Notes: generated by a model not told the origin, from the sequence alone. A stretch of 64,000 bases of DNA from Desmodus rotundus (GCF_022682495.2 NC_071387.1:195340143-195404142), one strand, 5' to 3'; positions 1 through 12,605 are shown, counted from the first letter of the stretch. Numbers and translations are program-made.

Positions 1-413
1 TACCTTTATCGGCGTTGTGATGGACCCTGGTGAATAATAGGTACGGGTAGGGAAATGGAGTCAGTCAGGCTCCCTCACCCAGCTGTCTGGGCGACTGTGG
101 CTTGGCGGTGTTCATGTGGCCTTGAGTAGGGGCCCGCATGCTTAGAATGAAGCTCTGTTACATCACCCGAAGGTCAGTATCGGCACCCTGCTGGCTTTGG
201 GTGCACTTAGTATGTAAGGGAGTCAGGACTCCCCCAAGGAGTGGGGGAATGTGCGGTGCCGCAGGAGGCATGCAGCACGCGTGGATCGCCCACCCCGGAA
301 TGAAGGCGTGTCAGACACGCCCAGACCTCCACTTTTCCATCTGCCCAAATCCTGTGTGAACCTCTTGTGAAAAGTAAAATGAGAGAATTGGATGATAAAA
401 TAAATTTAAAAAG
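1..413 (+). other. Unidentified GC-rich block with terminal poly(A)-signal-like sequence
   Basis: This left-edge block is clearly richer in G+C and CpG than the AT-rich sequence that follows. It ends with an AATAAA motif (399-404) and an A-rich run, then composition drops abruptly. The arrangement would fit the 3' end of a retrocopy or of an LTR entering the window from the left, but no domain or repeat family was recognised. The longest frames (73 aa plus, 70 aa minus) look like by-products of GC content. The element continues upstream of the window. Confidence 0.35.
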
Positions 414-939
414 ATACACTCCTGATGTGTGACCATAGGTTGCTAAAATGACTAAGGATCGAAAAATAATACCATACCCGTTTTTTAATCTCTTGAGTGG
501 AATAGGCGATGTTAGTGTACTAAGGACTTGGAAACAATTGCTTTCTCTAACAATCTATACTCCCCTCAAGAACTCATCCTCATTTCCTCTGCTTTTTAAG
601 TCTCCTAACCTTTTGGTTATCAACAAGGGCTTCAAGGTTATTGAACTTGTGGCTGAAATGTCAAAAAAGATTAATGCAAGCTGTTAGTCTAATTGAAACT
701 TTCTTCAGAGAAACCTTTGAATTCAGAGTAGTAATGACTATGTAACTTCAACTCCAAAAATAACATTTTTAACAAGGTGTTCTAAATGCCTGATCTGAAT
801 GAAATACTACTTTAAGTTTAATTATTGATTCATAATTTATTCCATTGTCATGGATAGAAATTGACTTTTTATGTAATATTGTATACATCTTGATAAGTCT
901 ATATTCATGTAAGGACCACCATTGTTAGCATATAGAACA
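414..939. other. AT-rich stretch, nothing recognised
   Basis: No coding frame of note, SINE, LINE or LTR signature was seen. The short open frame at 448-687 has no recognisable motif. Confidence 0.4.
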
Positions 940-1560
940 GCTCTCAAAAGCACCCTGTGCTCTATCCCTTTATACTCACACCTCCCGCTCCTTAACTGCT
1001 GGTGACCACTGGCCTGCTCATGAGCAATCTCTGTAGTTCTGTTTTTAAACTTTTTTCAAGGATGTAACATAAATGAAATCATACAGTATGTAACCTTTTG
1101 AGACAAGCTTGTTTCACTTATCCATAATGTATTAGATTCATCCTGACTTTTGTGGTTATTAAAAGTATATTTATTTTTATTGCTAAACCGTATTTTATTC
1201 CATAGTGTTCCATTGTCCGTAGTGTTTCATTTGTTTATTTACTAGCTTCTTGTAAGATAGCTGGGTGGTTTCCAGGTTTAGGTAATATGAATATACTACA
1301 AATCTTCATGGCAAAATTGTGTGTGTATGTGTGTGTGTGGACGTATATTTGCTTTTGAGTAAATATTTAGCTGCAGGATTGCTTGGTCATACCACATGTA
1401 TAGGTTCAACCATACAAAACCCACAAAAGTATCTTCCAGAGTGTCTGTACAATTTTCCATTCTGACCAGTGATGTCTGAGAGTGTGGAATAATTTGAATT
1501 CTCAAACATTGCTGGTCAGTTTACAAATTGTTACAATCCCCTTGGGGTTCAATTACCATT
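940..1560 (-). mobile_element. Old L1 fragment (ORF2 C-terminus / 3' UTR region)
   Basis: Read on the minus strand, the segment follows the end of mammalian L1 ORF2 and the adjoining 3' region. On the plus strand one sees the diverged antisense pattern 'ccatagtgttccattgt... gaatatactacaaatcttcatg', and further on 'ttccattctgaccagtgatg' as in the reverse of L1 ORF2 3' sequence. A short GT-rich run lies at 1318-1340. Divergence is high and no frame is open, so this is a fossil of an early mammalian L1 (L1M type). Confidence 0.65.
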
Positions 1561-1564
1561 GTGT

Positions 1565-2250
1565 AGCAATGTTAAAAATGGGGAAAACTTAGGATCCTGC
1601 AATGATAAAACTACTTATATCAACTGGATATATTTACTTCAGCTGTTTATGAACCCAAGGAATTTTGATTTTTGGCTTTGCCTCTTCTAGATGCTCAGAT
1701 TCTTCTTTCTGTAGCTAGTGGGTGCAGGAACAACAACAAAATTTGTGCATAGGATTGTTTAGGATCCATCCGTCTGCTCATATTCCATTAGCTGGAATAT
1801 AATCACATGACCATACCTAACCTCAGGGAGGCAGGAAAAACAGTCTTTCTGTGTTCTCTGAAGAAAGAATGTGTTATATGGTATACCTCTCTATCATAAA
1901 TACAAACAAGCAAATCAGAGAAAACTAAATTCAAATGTCCAATAAACTTATGAAATATATTCAGTTTCATAACAAGTAATATGAAATTGAAAGCAGATTA
2001 TATTTGCATTTTTATGCATTCATTATTATGTAATGTATTTATGTCTATGTGGTGTTGAAGTGGGAAACCATGAAAACACAGAGGAATATAGATGGAGTCA
2101 CCATGTACAATCTAAGAAAGACCATACTCTTGTGGGGATATTTTTAAGATAAGAAACTGTACACAACATAAAATGAAAACATGACTTCAATACACTGTTT
2201 AAAATTCATCAGTTACAGTCAATAACTCTTAGAAAATCCATATTTTTAAC
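1565..2250. other. AT-rich stretch, nothing recognised
   Basis: No repeat family or coding signal was recognised in this interval. Confidence 0.35.
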
Positions 2251-2254
2251 TCAG

Positions 2255-2700
2255 ATAATACAATACCTGCCCTTCAAGGCCTTTCAAATCTGGCCTCTGC
2301 ATACCTCTCTAGTTCTCTTTCATACCTTCCCCCTGCCTCTTTGTTCACCTTGGGGCACACAAAACTTCTGTTCTTTCTGCCTGAGGTGTTCTTCCCTCCC
2401 CAATTCCACACTTAACATCTGCTTGTTTTTCATGCCTAACACTCATTTCACTCTTTCACAAATGCTTTTCTTGATGGTCCATCTAAATTATGCCTCTGAA
2501 TACAAAAATATATAATAAAAATTGTGACATTTTTATGACAGTGTTTTTATTTGGCAACTAATCAATGCCTTCATAGCATTTAAATAGAATCCTAATAAGT
2601 CTCTGCCAGTATTTTTATTTGGTTCACAATTGCATCTCCAGGTCTAGTCAAGCACCTAATACGTGGTAGAAGTTCAATATACATTTGGAAAGGAGTGAAG
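2255..2700 (+). mobile_element. L2 (CR1-clade LINE) 3' fragment
   Basis: The segment opens with a diverged match to the L2 pattern 'ccttcaaggcc.ttcaaatctgg', continues with pyrimidine-rich L2 sequence, and closes near 'agcacctaatacgtggtaga', the degenerate form of the usual L2 3' end. It is ancient and non-coding. Confidence 0.6.
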
Positions 2701-2734
2701 TAACTCCCGGGTTTGTCCTTTATTCTTACAATAC

Positions 2735-3589
2735 TGCCACACCAACAAAACACTTCTGACACCAAATTTGTGGGGTGTGCCTCCTACCTCAAAGGTTTCC
2801 CTGGGACACCAGCTGGCTCTCTTACAATTTAACTTAACTCTGATAGTGTCCACCTGGGGACAAATTCAGACAGCTCAGTCCCACAAGAGCATTCCCTACT
2901 TTCAGGTGCCAATCACAAGCAGTCTGTCCCCAGGTTACTCACAACTTCTCTTTGTTTTGCCTACAAATTTGAAGTTCTTATGACACCCCCCCTTGGACTG
3001 GATCATGTGCTAGAATAGCTCACAGAATTCAGGGAAACACTTACTTACTAATTTACTATAAGATAAAAGATTTGATAAAGAATACAGATGAACAGCCAGG
3101 TGAAGAGATAGCAGGATGAAGTCCGGAAGAGTCCTGAGCATTAGAACTCTGTCCCTGTGGGGTAAGGGTGTGGTGTGCCTACCTTCCGGTGGATGTGTTT
3201 GCCAACCCAGACGCTCACTGAATGTGCATGTAGGGCATTTTCACCTCATAGGGGGATCAATCATGAACTCAATCTCTAGCCCCTCTTTTCTTCTTCTTGG
3301 AGGTAGAAAGTTCCAGGCTTCTAATCATGGTTTGATGATTCTGTTGATAAGGCCCCATCCTGAAGTTATTTGGGAGCCCATCAGAAATTGTATCCTAGAG
3401 CAAAGGACATTACTATTGCCAGAAAATTCCAAGGGATTTAGGAACTCTGTCAGGAACTTGGGTTAAAGACAAAATGTTAGAACCAAAGATGCCTCTAGTT
3501 CCCTCATCATTTAAAAGTGCCAAGTGTTTTAAGGTCTTTTGCTAGGAACCAGGGGCAGAGACCAATAGGTATTTATATATGATTTCACA
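2735..3589 (+). mobile_element. Ancient solo LTR-like element (ERVL type, possibly MER21-like)
   Basis: This 855-bp segment starts with TG and ends with CA. It follows a mammalian LTR pattern that I recognise but could not assign firmly: 'agaatagctcacagaattca' near the middle, 'ccccatcctgaag' later, and a tail of 'aggaaccaggggcagagacc' followed by an AT-rich end. No convincing flanking duplication is visible and no internal retroviral region adjoins it. The open frames inside (2768-2983, 3116-3466) are incidental. Strand follows the consensus direction as I recall it. Confidence 0.55.
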
Positions 3590-4089
3590 ACATTTATTGA
3601 CTGAGTGGAAGTCATTGTTATATGAAGCCACACGATGGATAACTACGATTTAAATTACAATATACTTTCCTTAGAAAAGCTATACTCTGAAATCAGGCAC
3701 AGTTTGCCTTGCTCATCAATTCTAGTTTTGTGACATTGGTTAAATTATTTATGTTTACTGTGCCTTTATTTCCATTTGCATAAAATAGATTCTATTTTCC
3801 TTATCATATAATTATATTTTTATGTCTGTTATATAGGGTAATTTATCATAAAGAGGAAACACATTTAGTAACATATTTAGTATATACTAATGCTTTAAAA
3901 TACTAGTGATTGTCCTAAACATTGTATTGTGTTATGTGAAGATTTTGTATGATATATTCTCATGATACCTAAATTATCTAATAAGCTTATAAAAAGTAAA
4001 AATAGATATGTGAAATGATAATTTTATAATTCCACCCAAGTGCATCTATTTATACCAATGACTATGAAACTACCCTGAAGCAACCACCC
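3590..4089. other. AT-rich stretch, nothing recognised
   Basis: No repeat family or coding signal was recognised. Confidence 0.35.
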
Positions 4090-4510
4090 TAGCATTTGCT
4101 CATGATTTTTGTCAGTTATGTCGGGCTCAGTGGCACACTCTGTTGTCTCCTCTGGGTGGTTCATGTGAGTGTACCCATCTGCACGTCAGCCATGGCTGGG
4201 TGGGCAGACAGCCATACTAGCTCTTCTCAAAAGTGCCGTTTGCTCCATCAGACCGTTCACACTGGTGTAGAAGAGAGTAAAGGTCTTTATTTTGACTTGG
4301 GCAACACATCTCCCGAGAGTGAGAGAAAATATGCAAGACTCCAAAATCTACAGTCAATTTTGTGTTGTTACATTGGGCAAAATAAGTCGCAAAGCTACCC
4401 CAGGTTCAAAAAGTGAGGAAATACACTCCAGTTTCTTGCTAGGAGAATCTATAAGATTACATTGCAGAAGGAAACAGGCATTATCATGGTCTTTGCAAAC
4501 ACTCTAACAT
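4090..4510. mobile_element. Probable old interspersed repeat, family unassigned
   Basis: A moderately GC-rich block in AT-rich surroundings. Its internal run of short motifs ('gggctcag', 'gctgggtgggcag', 'gccatac', 'agagtgagagaaaatatgcaa') resembles an old mammalian LTR or DNA-element pattern, but family and strand could not be fixed. The 106-aa open frame at 4096-4416 has no recognisable domain. Confidence 0.3.
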
Positions 4511-5390
4511 ACCAATAAACTTATTTAAAAGTATTTATTAATTATTGACATACTCTGTGCAGTACTAATAAATCATGAATGCTTTAAAATAATTGGCTTG
4601 GCAATACTTTACTTGATATTTATTAAGGTAATGCTAATCATGATCACTTAATATAGCATTTCTGTGGGAATTTATATAACTAATTACATGTGAGCATAAT
4701 ACATTAGTTATTAATGTGCATCATTTAAAATTATGTGATCAAATTAAACTCATTCCCAGAACTCTATACTTATGCCCCTCAATTACAGTATCCATGTCAT
4801 ACATCATTTTGACTATTACACAGAGTAGTGTATAAATCTTGCATTATCTGATTGCAGTGATGTTACAAATGTTCTTGGAACTCTTCAATCATTCATTAAA
4901 AGGCTATCTTAAGATGACCTAAGGTAAAAGCTGGCTTCTTGTCTCCTCATTAAAGTGATAACAAAACTGAGAGAAAACACTGGGGATGGATACCACAGAA
5001 AGAAGGCACTGTCAGATATTTATTGCAAGCTGATACCCGCTGAAGACTAATCAAAGAAAAATCAGAGAAAAGGTTTCCCTCTCCTCTGGTGTATTTGGAA
5101 TTAGCTAAGAGCCAATACCTTTTATTTTTGCTAATGGATAATACTTGTACAAGTTTCAGTGAGGATATTGAAAGAGTTACAGAGTCGAGACAGTTTGCCT
5201 CAAGACATACCCAGCAGTATTATGTTTCCTTGCTAGAGCCACCACAAAGAAGTCAACTCCCTTTCTTATAAAATAACAACTCCATCATGTATTTTCTAAA
5301 ATTATTGGTACTTTTTGTTCTCACTAGCCAATTTTTACTTCATATTGTCCTTTAAGTTGTGTGTGAGTGGGGGGATTGGTCACATATCAA
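4510..5390. other. AT-rich stretch, nothing recognised
   Basis: No repeat family or coding signal was recognised, apart from a low-complexity GGAT-like run beginning near the right edge (5390-5450). Confidence 0.35.
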
Positions 5391-5494
5391 TAAGTGGATA
5401 AATTAATGGATGGAAAGGTGAATGAATGGATGAGTAGATGGGCAGAGGAGAAAAATAGATTAGATAAGCCAAAACAATATAAATTGCATTACGA

Positions 5495-5830
5495 CATTTC
5501 CCTTTTCAAATCATCTAATGATTCCCATTTGGGATTAAATTTAAATTTTTTAGGTTGCCAAAACCTTTTTGAGTTCTGCTTTATGATTTTATGTACCTCA
5601 TCTCCCATGACTTCCCAACATGCCCTGGCTTTAGCCATAAGAACTGCTAACACTATTATGCAAATGTTCTCTATATTGTAAGACTATGTCTGTAACTCAC
5701 ACATCCCATCTTCCTTCATTCCTCATCCATGCTAGTGTTAAAAACTAGTTTCAAGTGTTACTTCCTTTAGTGAACATTCTCTTGATTCTGGAGCGAGTTG
5801 CTTATCTGTAAGTCCATGTGCAGACCTAAG
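5495..5830 (+). mobile_element. L2 (CR1-clade LINE) fragment
   Basis: Diverged match to the L2 pattern in which a 'tcc.atggcttcccat' type motif is followed by 'aaa...tttaggttgcc' and later 'catgacttcccaacatgccctggct'. The frame at 5394-5681 partly overlaps it but is not an intact LINE ORF. Confidence 0.5.
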
Positions 5831-6224
5831 TGTACACCTTGTGTTGTGTATAACTCTCAGGATACCTAGACCGTTTTCTCAACTTTCAGTATGAAAACAA
5901 AATATCTAGGAGATGATTAAAATGTGAATTACCTAGCATTGCCTTGGATAATCTGATTCTATGGATATAGCAAACAGCATGATATTTTAAATCGTGTTCT
6001 GTAGGGAAGACTTATTAGGGTTGATAAAGGTATTATTACAAAATCAATAATGAACAACTCTCAATGATGACTCTAGTCTAATTGTTCAGTTTATTCTGTT
6101 CTCTAACCCAGGAAGCTCTCCGATTTTTAAGAACCAACATTATTTTTTTAATGTGATTTCAGACATCTCTGGTTTTATGAACAGTTAGTGATCATACAAT
6201 CTTTTGTAAAGATTGGAAAATACA

Positions 6225-6450
6225 GCCCTGGGTGGTGCGGTTCAGTTGGGTAGAGTGTTGATCCTTGAACCAAAAGAATTCGGATTTGATTGGCAGTTGG
6301 GCATAAGTCAGTCCAGGCAGATACAGGAGGCAACTGATCGACATTTCTCTCTCACACTGATGCTTTGCACCCTCTCTCTCTCCCACACTCCCTCCCTCTC
6401 GAAAAATCAGTGAGCATGTCCTCAGGTGAGGATAAAAAATTTAAAAAATA
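6225..6450 (+). mobile_element. VES SINE (bat tRNA-derived)
   Basis: The element opens with 'gccctgggtggtgcggttca', a diverged VES head with a tRNA-like A-box region. It continues through a body ending 'ggaggcaactgatcgacatttctctctcaca', seen here in diverged form, the CT-rich stretch and the characteristic 3' motif 'atgtcctcaggtgaggat' followed by an A-rich tail. VES SINEs are transcribed by RNA polymerase III and mobilised by L1. The copy is essentially full length but carries many substitutions. Confidence 0.88.
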
Positions 6451-6479
6451 GTGGGCATCTATCTGCTCTTTAAATCAAG

Positions 6480-6496
6480 TACACACACACACACAC
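6480..6496. repeat. (CA)n microsatellite
   Basis: A short uninterrupted CA run just downstream of the SINE tail. Confidence 0.9.
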
Positions 6497-6929
6497 AAAA
6501 TCAAAGACAGGAAACAGGACAATAAATTAAATAATCACGCAACAAATCTCTTATGCTCTTCTCTTTTTCTCCTTATACCTCTCATCTTCTCATTCATTTT
6601 TTTCATACTTTTTTACAAACTTCTCCCTAAAAATTATTTAAAAATAACTTTGCAATAAAAAAAGGTTTTATCCTGAATCAATATTAACAGAGCTTTATTT
6701 TCATTTACATTAGGTTAGAAAAATAAAAAATAATATTTATTTTACTTAAAGATAATTCTGTTCTAAATATTGATAATGACACAATATACAAAGTTTGACA
6801 TAATGGGGAGAATTGTTTAAGCATTAGTCAATACAGTTTTTTAAGAAGAAATAGTTCATTAAAATGTCATTTCATGTATTTGTTCAACTATGTTGATTAA
6901 CATGTTTAATAAAGGTTTTCATTGGTTCA

Positions 6930-7170
6930 TGAGATCATATACTTGAGGTATATATTTCTATGATACCTGATGTGTATATGGCATTGTGTGCCCACCACCA
7001 AAGTCAAACCATCTTCCATCACCATGTATTTTGCCTCCTTTCATTTTACTAACCCCACCACCTTTCCCATAGTAACCATCATACTGTTGCCTCTCTGTGT
7101 CTGTGAGTTTCACTTTCATATCCTACATATGAGTGAAATCATATCATTCTTAGCTTTTTCTGATTGACCT
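6930..7170 (-). mobile_element. Old L1 3' UTR fragment
   Basis: On the plus strand one sees the typical antisense pattern of older L1 3' UTRs: 'cttgaggtatatatttctat', then 'caaaccatcttccatcacca', 'aaccccaccac' and 'catatgagtgaaatcatat'. The L1 is therefore on the minus strand, truncated and ancient. Confidence 0.72.
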
Positions 7171-9284
7171 GTCATTCATTTTGTATTTTAATGTATATTC
7201 AAAAAGCAATATTTGTTGTTTTTTTACTTTAGACAATATTTTCAGTCTCTGTTAAACTAGATGGTTGAAATACTTAGAGACAGACGATATCTACTTAGAG
7301 ACATGTATACACATTTTTAACCACAATTTGTTTTTATGTAAATTCTTATCATGTCTAAAAATATGTTCAGGAGAAATAGTTTCAACTAAATGACTCATGC
7401 AATTGAGAAACACCTTTGTCTTATGCCTTTAACCCAAACTTTTTGATTTGGACAGAAAGCAGTTTTTAACAGCCAACACATTAATGTTTTGGCTGAGTGC
7501 TTACTTAAAATTGTAAATATGTAAGTCCAAAGTAGAATGTATACATATATTGTAGGAAGGCATGTCATATTTATCTTTAAATTTTATTTCTTGATATTTG
7601 TCTACTGACTCTTGTATATTAAAAGAAGGCAGCAACTTTTTCTATTGCATAATGTATACATTTTCAGATATAAAATATTTGAAATAAATTTTGTTTGTAT
7701 TGAAATATATGCTATTTTTTCTGTGGATGTTATTTTGAAACTATTTAGCTGGAAATGGAGTGTTACTTTATGTATAAATTTGCATGTAAGAAAGGAAAAA
7801 AAAGCATTAAAATCAACTTGACATTTTTTTATTTCTAAAAATGATCTGATTATCTTAAGAAGTGGATGATGCTGTAAAAAGTACATCAAATTTAAAAGGG
7901 AAAGAAGTCTCTGAGTAGAATCTGCTTCTCACATCACGGTAGTTTGCCTTATCTGCACCAGTGAAGCTCCCCTGATTCAGTGAGGGCATCTGGGCAACCT
8001 CCATCCCTAGGTTCTGCATGTCAGGTGGCCAGCAAAGAGGAGGTATCATCCCCTCCCACTGCATCTTCATTCCGGTGGAAGCTTGTTATCTCTGTAATTC
8101 TGTATACCCACCATGATAGAAACCATGCATGTGTTTGTTAAAATGTCCTTCCCCGTATATAGGAGAAAAAGAGGAAAACATTTTATCATATAATGTGTAG
8201 GAGAGTGGCATTCACATTAGCTACTTACTGCTTACCACAGTTTTTTTTTCTTTGAATCTTTTTTCACCTTGTTATCCCTTTTTAGCTAGTGTTCTCACTT
8301 TCTTCTTAATTCCAATATTTAACTCTATTACCTCAACCATATTTTGCTACTCTTTTTGTTTCAAGTAGGAGAAAATAAAGAAGATACCTCATTTTCTCCT
8401 ACTTGAAACAAGCCCACATTTCATTCACCTAAATGTATGTTCTAACTGAATTTGGCTTATCCAGGTACAGACTTCACCTCACTACCAACTAAATCTAGCA
8501 GGCTCTGTCAAACAGAGATGCATATGCTTGCCAAACACAATATACCTTTCTTTCATTTTTTTAAATGCCTTTCCTAGGCTCTTTTGTCTATTTCTCTGTT
8601 AACATTTCAAGTCGGCCAGAATAAGGCAAATTTAATGTTTTGTAATCAGACTCCTCCCAGTCTTTCTGGCCCTAATGTCACAAAAGTTAAGTCATGCTGG
8701 CACTGCTCCCGCTACAGGCCCACCATCTAAAAATGATCCGCTATTTCTTCCAGTCACAATGAAGAAAGAGCCATTCCTCTACCAGTGTTGGATGGATCGT
8801 ATCCAAATGCTCCGGGTAAATTATCACATCCATAACATCATATTGTTTTTGTTTTTTGTTTTTCTTTTTAAATGTTAATTACCTTACTAGAGTTGCAGTA
8901 CTTGCAGAAGTTTATTCAGAATTAAAGGGTATAAAACCATAAATAAAGACTGGCAACTAAAAACAAAAATGAAAACGTCAGAGAGATTGTTCATCACTAA
9001 ACCTATTAAACCTATAAGTTATTCAAAAAACATCACATGTTAGGAAAAAATAAACATTAGGGAAATAAAACACAACAGATACAATAAAGAATATTCCTTT
9101 ATTTTTTGTATTTTGTTTATTCTCCTAGAGTTAAACATATGTTAATAATGAAATTTTAATATTTTTGCTATCCCAAATATACCTTATTATTTCTTTACTC
9201 ACTCAATATTTGTAATTATATAATATTTTGATTGTCTAGTGTAAGAAAATTTCCTGAATAAATTATATATGAAATAATTGAGTT
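7171..9284. other. AT-rich stretch without recognised repeats, apart from one perfect hairpin
   Basis: No LINE, SINE or LTR was recognised. A slightly GC-richer patch lies near 7900-8090. The only striking structure is the hairpin at 8356-8411, listed separately. Confidence 0.4.
8356..8411. repeat. Perfect inverted repeat: 21-bp arms, 14-nt loop
   Basis: The left arm (8356-8376) and the right arm (8391-8411) are exact reverse complements over 21 positions, separated by a 14-nt loop. The 56-nt unit would fold into an uninterrupted hairpin on either strand. No target-site duplication or transposon end was found around it. It could be the core of an unrecognised miniature element, a hairpin RNA gene, or a palindrome created by template switching during replication. 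Confidence 0.9.
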
Positions 9285-9287
9285 TAT

Positions 9288-9493
9288 TTTTTAATATTTT
9301 ATTTATTTATTTTTAGAAAGGGCAAGGGAGGGAGAAAGAGAAGGAGAAAAACATCAATGTGTGGTTGCCTCTTACATGCCCCCTACTGGGGACCTGGCCT
9401 GCAGCCCCAGCTTGTGCCCTGACTGGGAATTGAACCTGTGACTCTTCGGTTCACATACTGGTGCTCAATATACTGAGCCACACCTGTCAGGGC
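9288..9493 (-). mobile_element. VES SINE
   Basis: Read on the minus strand, the element begins at 9493 with 'gccctgacaggtgtggctca', runs through the B-box-like region beside 'caattcccagtcagggcaca' and ends in the purine-poor region and T-rich plus-strand run at 9288 (the A-rich tail). Short similar flanks containing 'gagttta' at both sides suggest a remnant target-site duplication. Confidence 0.88.
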
Positions 9494-9965
9494 TTATGGA
9501 GTTTAAATTTGGGACCAATAATTTGGTTGTGAAAGTAGTAGATGGGTTGTATTTACAATAGGAAAAAATTAATATTTTTCTAAATAGTGTCATCTCTCTC
9601 AAAATTTAAGAAAACTATGTTGAACTTAAATCCTAAGTGTTTTATGCTATCTTTTAAAAGAAAGTTGAGTATAATTTCAAAAGATTTGGAAGATCTTTTG
9701 AAAGCTATATCTATTTGTAGATAAAATAATTCTAGAACAGTCTAGAGAATATATTCTTTTAAAAAGTAGATTTTCTATTTAGTTTTGTGTGCTACATACA
9801 AAAGTGATTATGTTCACTCTATGAAATCTCCTTGGCTTAATTAAGTTACAGAACGACCAACTGAAGAGCCTTGTGTGTTTGAGCTTCTTACATAAGTACT
9901 ATGAGTAAGTAAAATTGATTTTCTAGAGAATGATTTTCATTTGATATTTTTTTCAAAGTTTGAAT

Positions 9966-10060
9966 TTTATTATTTTTTTATTGTTGTTCAGCTACAGTTG
10001 TCCCCATTTCCCCTCCACACTCTCCCAGCCCCAACCACCCTACCTCAATGAGGATATGAT
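9966..10060 (-). mobile_element. Severely 5'-truncated young-type L1 3' end
   Basis: The plus strand shows T-rich sequence containing the reverse of AATAAA, then 'ttgttgttcagctacagttg' and a pyrimidine-rich run. This is the antisense of the last 90 or so bases of a bat L1 3' UTR with its A-rich tail. Confidence 0.75.
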
Positions 10061-12389
10061 TATATGAGTATAAAAAATGTGTTTTAAAAAATAATTTATC
10101 TATAAAGCATAAGGAAGAATGTTATAGAAGACCTTTAACAATTCCCATGAATAATACTTACATGAATAAGAAGTTTGATTTTGGAGTACAATATCCAATG
10201 TTTTAGTAGGTTTTTGAGCAACCAACTCTTCTTAATTCAAAACACATTCAGCATTTATACAAACTCATTTTGTATTCACTTGCTCTGTCTTCAAAAATGT
10301 ATACAACATTAGTATAAACTCTAATTAATTACACAATCCAGGAACCTAGAGTATATAAAATAAATGGACCAAACCAATTTAACCGCCTTTTTATTAGAGC
10401 TAAATATACTAAGAGATTTAGTCAAGGTGGGAAGTAATTATTTGGGGTATATAATTATCCTTGGAGTATGTAACAGATTTTTTCTTTAATTTAAAATGTA
10501 ATAGGTTGATATAAAAAGAACTAACTATAGCAACCAAAGGCAGTACTTTGTTAAGAGGCACTGGGGTGTCTCATTATTTATGATTTCCAACACTCCCCAG
10601 CAAATTCCTAGAAAGGAATATACATAATTAGAGAGTATCCACAGTGAGCACGCTTACTGGTATGATGCTTATCTTTGAATCCAGGAAGGGATAGAGTGTG
10701 CAGAGACTTCCTGATGGAAACCCATAGCCTCTTGGATAAGAAGAAGTGGGCAATTATTTCTTGAACTGCTGACAACACTGTTATCAATACATTTGCATTT
10801 CTGTACTTGGAGTTCCCATTCTGTAACCATGACTTTCTCTAATGTGAATTGGCTAACCCTACACAGATGAGTTCAGGAAAACCACACAGATCATATAAAA
10901 ACAGCCATCTTCATCCTGTCAGACATGTATCTTTAGCATTACAGAAAAGATTTCCAAACACACATTCACAGGTTGTTTTAAAAAATATTATTTCAAATTC
11001 TTTACTTCTATATGTACTTTTTCCTAGTGTGACCTGCTTGATGACTATAATTCATATCCCAAACACCTTCTTCACAATTATGCCTCAGTAATTTTTACTC
11101 TAACATTCCAATAAGGATATCACCCTATGCTGTGAAAATCTCTTAGGACCAAGGAGATAGTTATAAAGTTATAAGTAAAATATCTAAAGACCTCCTTACA
11201 CAAGCTCAATGACTGTGCCATACAACTTCATTAACTTCAATTATCATACAAATTTACTTTAATGATTACATATTTTTAAAAGATGTGATATATAATATTT
11301 TTATGGTCAATGCTGAACTACTAAGTGCCCTCTCAAGCCAGAATAAAATTTATGATTTAAAACTTTATCGATACAGAAAATTTTTTAAAATGTATGTAAA
11401 TAATTTAACTATTCACAACATATTTTGCTTTTAAATATGTATATAAGCACATACATAATATATTTATTGTAAGAATTCTTTGGAAAAGTTAAAACTGAAT
11501 CAAAGTTAAAAATAATGCAAAATATATAACTGCTTAAGAATACTTGTTTACTCTTTAAATGTGTGATTGTAGACTGGAGATTATAAGAGTAAATTCAAAA
11601 CACTTAGAAGGGATATAAAATCCAAACAATTTTAAAAAATCTGAGATCAACTTGAATATAAAAGTTGAGTATAAAAATCATTTATAGTTCTAAGAGAAAG
11701 AAATAAATGGAGTTGAAAATCACTGATCTAGAAACCGTTCTCTTTGCTGAATCTGCCTGTTCTCTGCTCCCTATTTACTGCTTTCACCTGTTTACACACA
11801 CCGTGTGGCTTTGTGCCAGCTCCTGGGGTTATTTGGTTCCCTTGATAGGCAAACATGTTTGGAATCACTCTACAAGCCTTGACATCAATTGCAATCTCTC
11901 TTTAAATTTATATTGTGAAAGGTAAGCATACTGATTCCAAGGCTCTGGTATTGACATTCTTGGTTTATAAATAATTTATTTCTGCCAGGAAAAAACCTCA
12001 ACAATAGTCACCATTAGGTAATATTTGCATTACTTTAGATGTTCCATCCTCCATCCTTGTACTGAAGTATTTTTTTTCACTCTCTCATATTCTAAAATTT
12101 GTAGTTTTAAATATATGCAATAGTTGTTATCTAATATGTTATGGTTACTTTTTATATATCAGACTTCGTTGAGTATGCTATTTAAATTTATGAAATATTA
12201 ATGACCTAAAATAAATATGTATTAGCAATGAATTAGTTACTTCGGATGGAAGGTGAAAAGAAACTCTAAAAAAGTGAAAATTTTTTTGTCAATCTAAGGA
12301 CATAAAATACGTATCCAGCTAAGGGTATCTGTAAAGAAAGAATGGGTGGGGGATATTTAGCTAGCATTTAACTAAGAAAAGTAATAATA
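10061..12389. other. AT-rich stretch, nothing recognised
   Basis: No recognisable repeat family or coding exon was found. The small open frames (10849-11091, 11707-11925) lack motifs. Confidence 0.4.
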
Positions 12390-12605
12390 GTTAACATTTT
12401 TAAGCCCTTGTTATATATCAAGTATTTTATATTTTATTTTTTAATGTCCAGAGGTAGGTCACATGTTATTACTATTCTAATTCCAGTTTTATAGATGAGG
12501 AATTTAGTCTTTGAGAAGTTAAATAGCTTAACCAACTAAATATGAATACTCATCAAAAGAGGTGAAGTGAAAACTCCAGTCAGTCAGATTGCAGAGCACC
12601 TTGTT
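12390..12605 (-). mobile_element. MIR SINE
   Basis: The plus strand carries the antisense MIR pattern: 'gttatatatcaagtatttta', a middle with 'ttccagttttatagatgagg', then 'tttgagaagttaaatagctt' and a close near 'gtcagattgcagagc'. MIR is an ancient mammal-wide tRNA-derived SINE once mobilised by L2. Confidence 0.8.

Noticed and set aside
3116..3466. 116-aa open frame
   Set aside because: It lies inside the old LTR-like element and has no protein domain.
4096..4416. 106-aa open frame
   Set aside because: It falls in a probable old repeat, with no motif, no splice-site context and no homology recognised.
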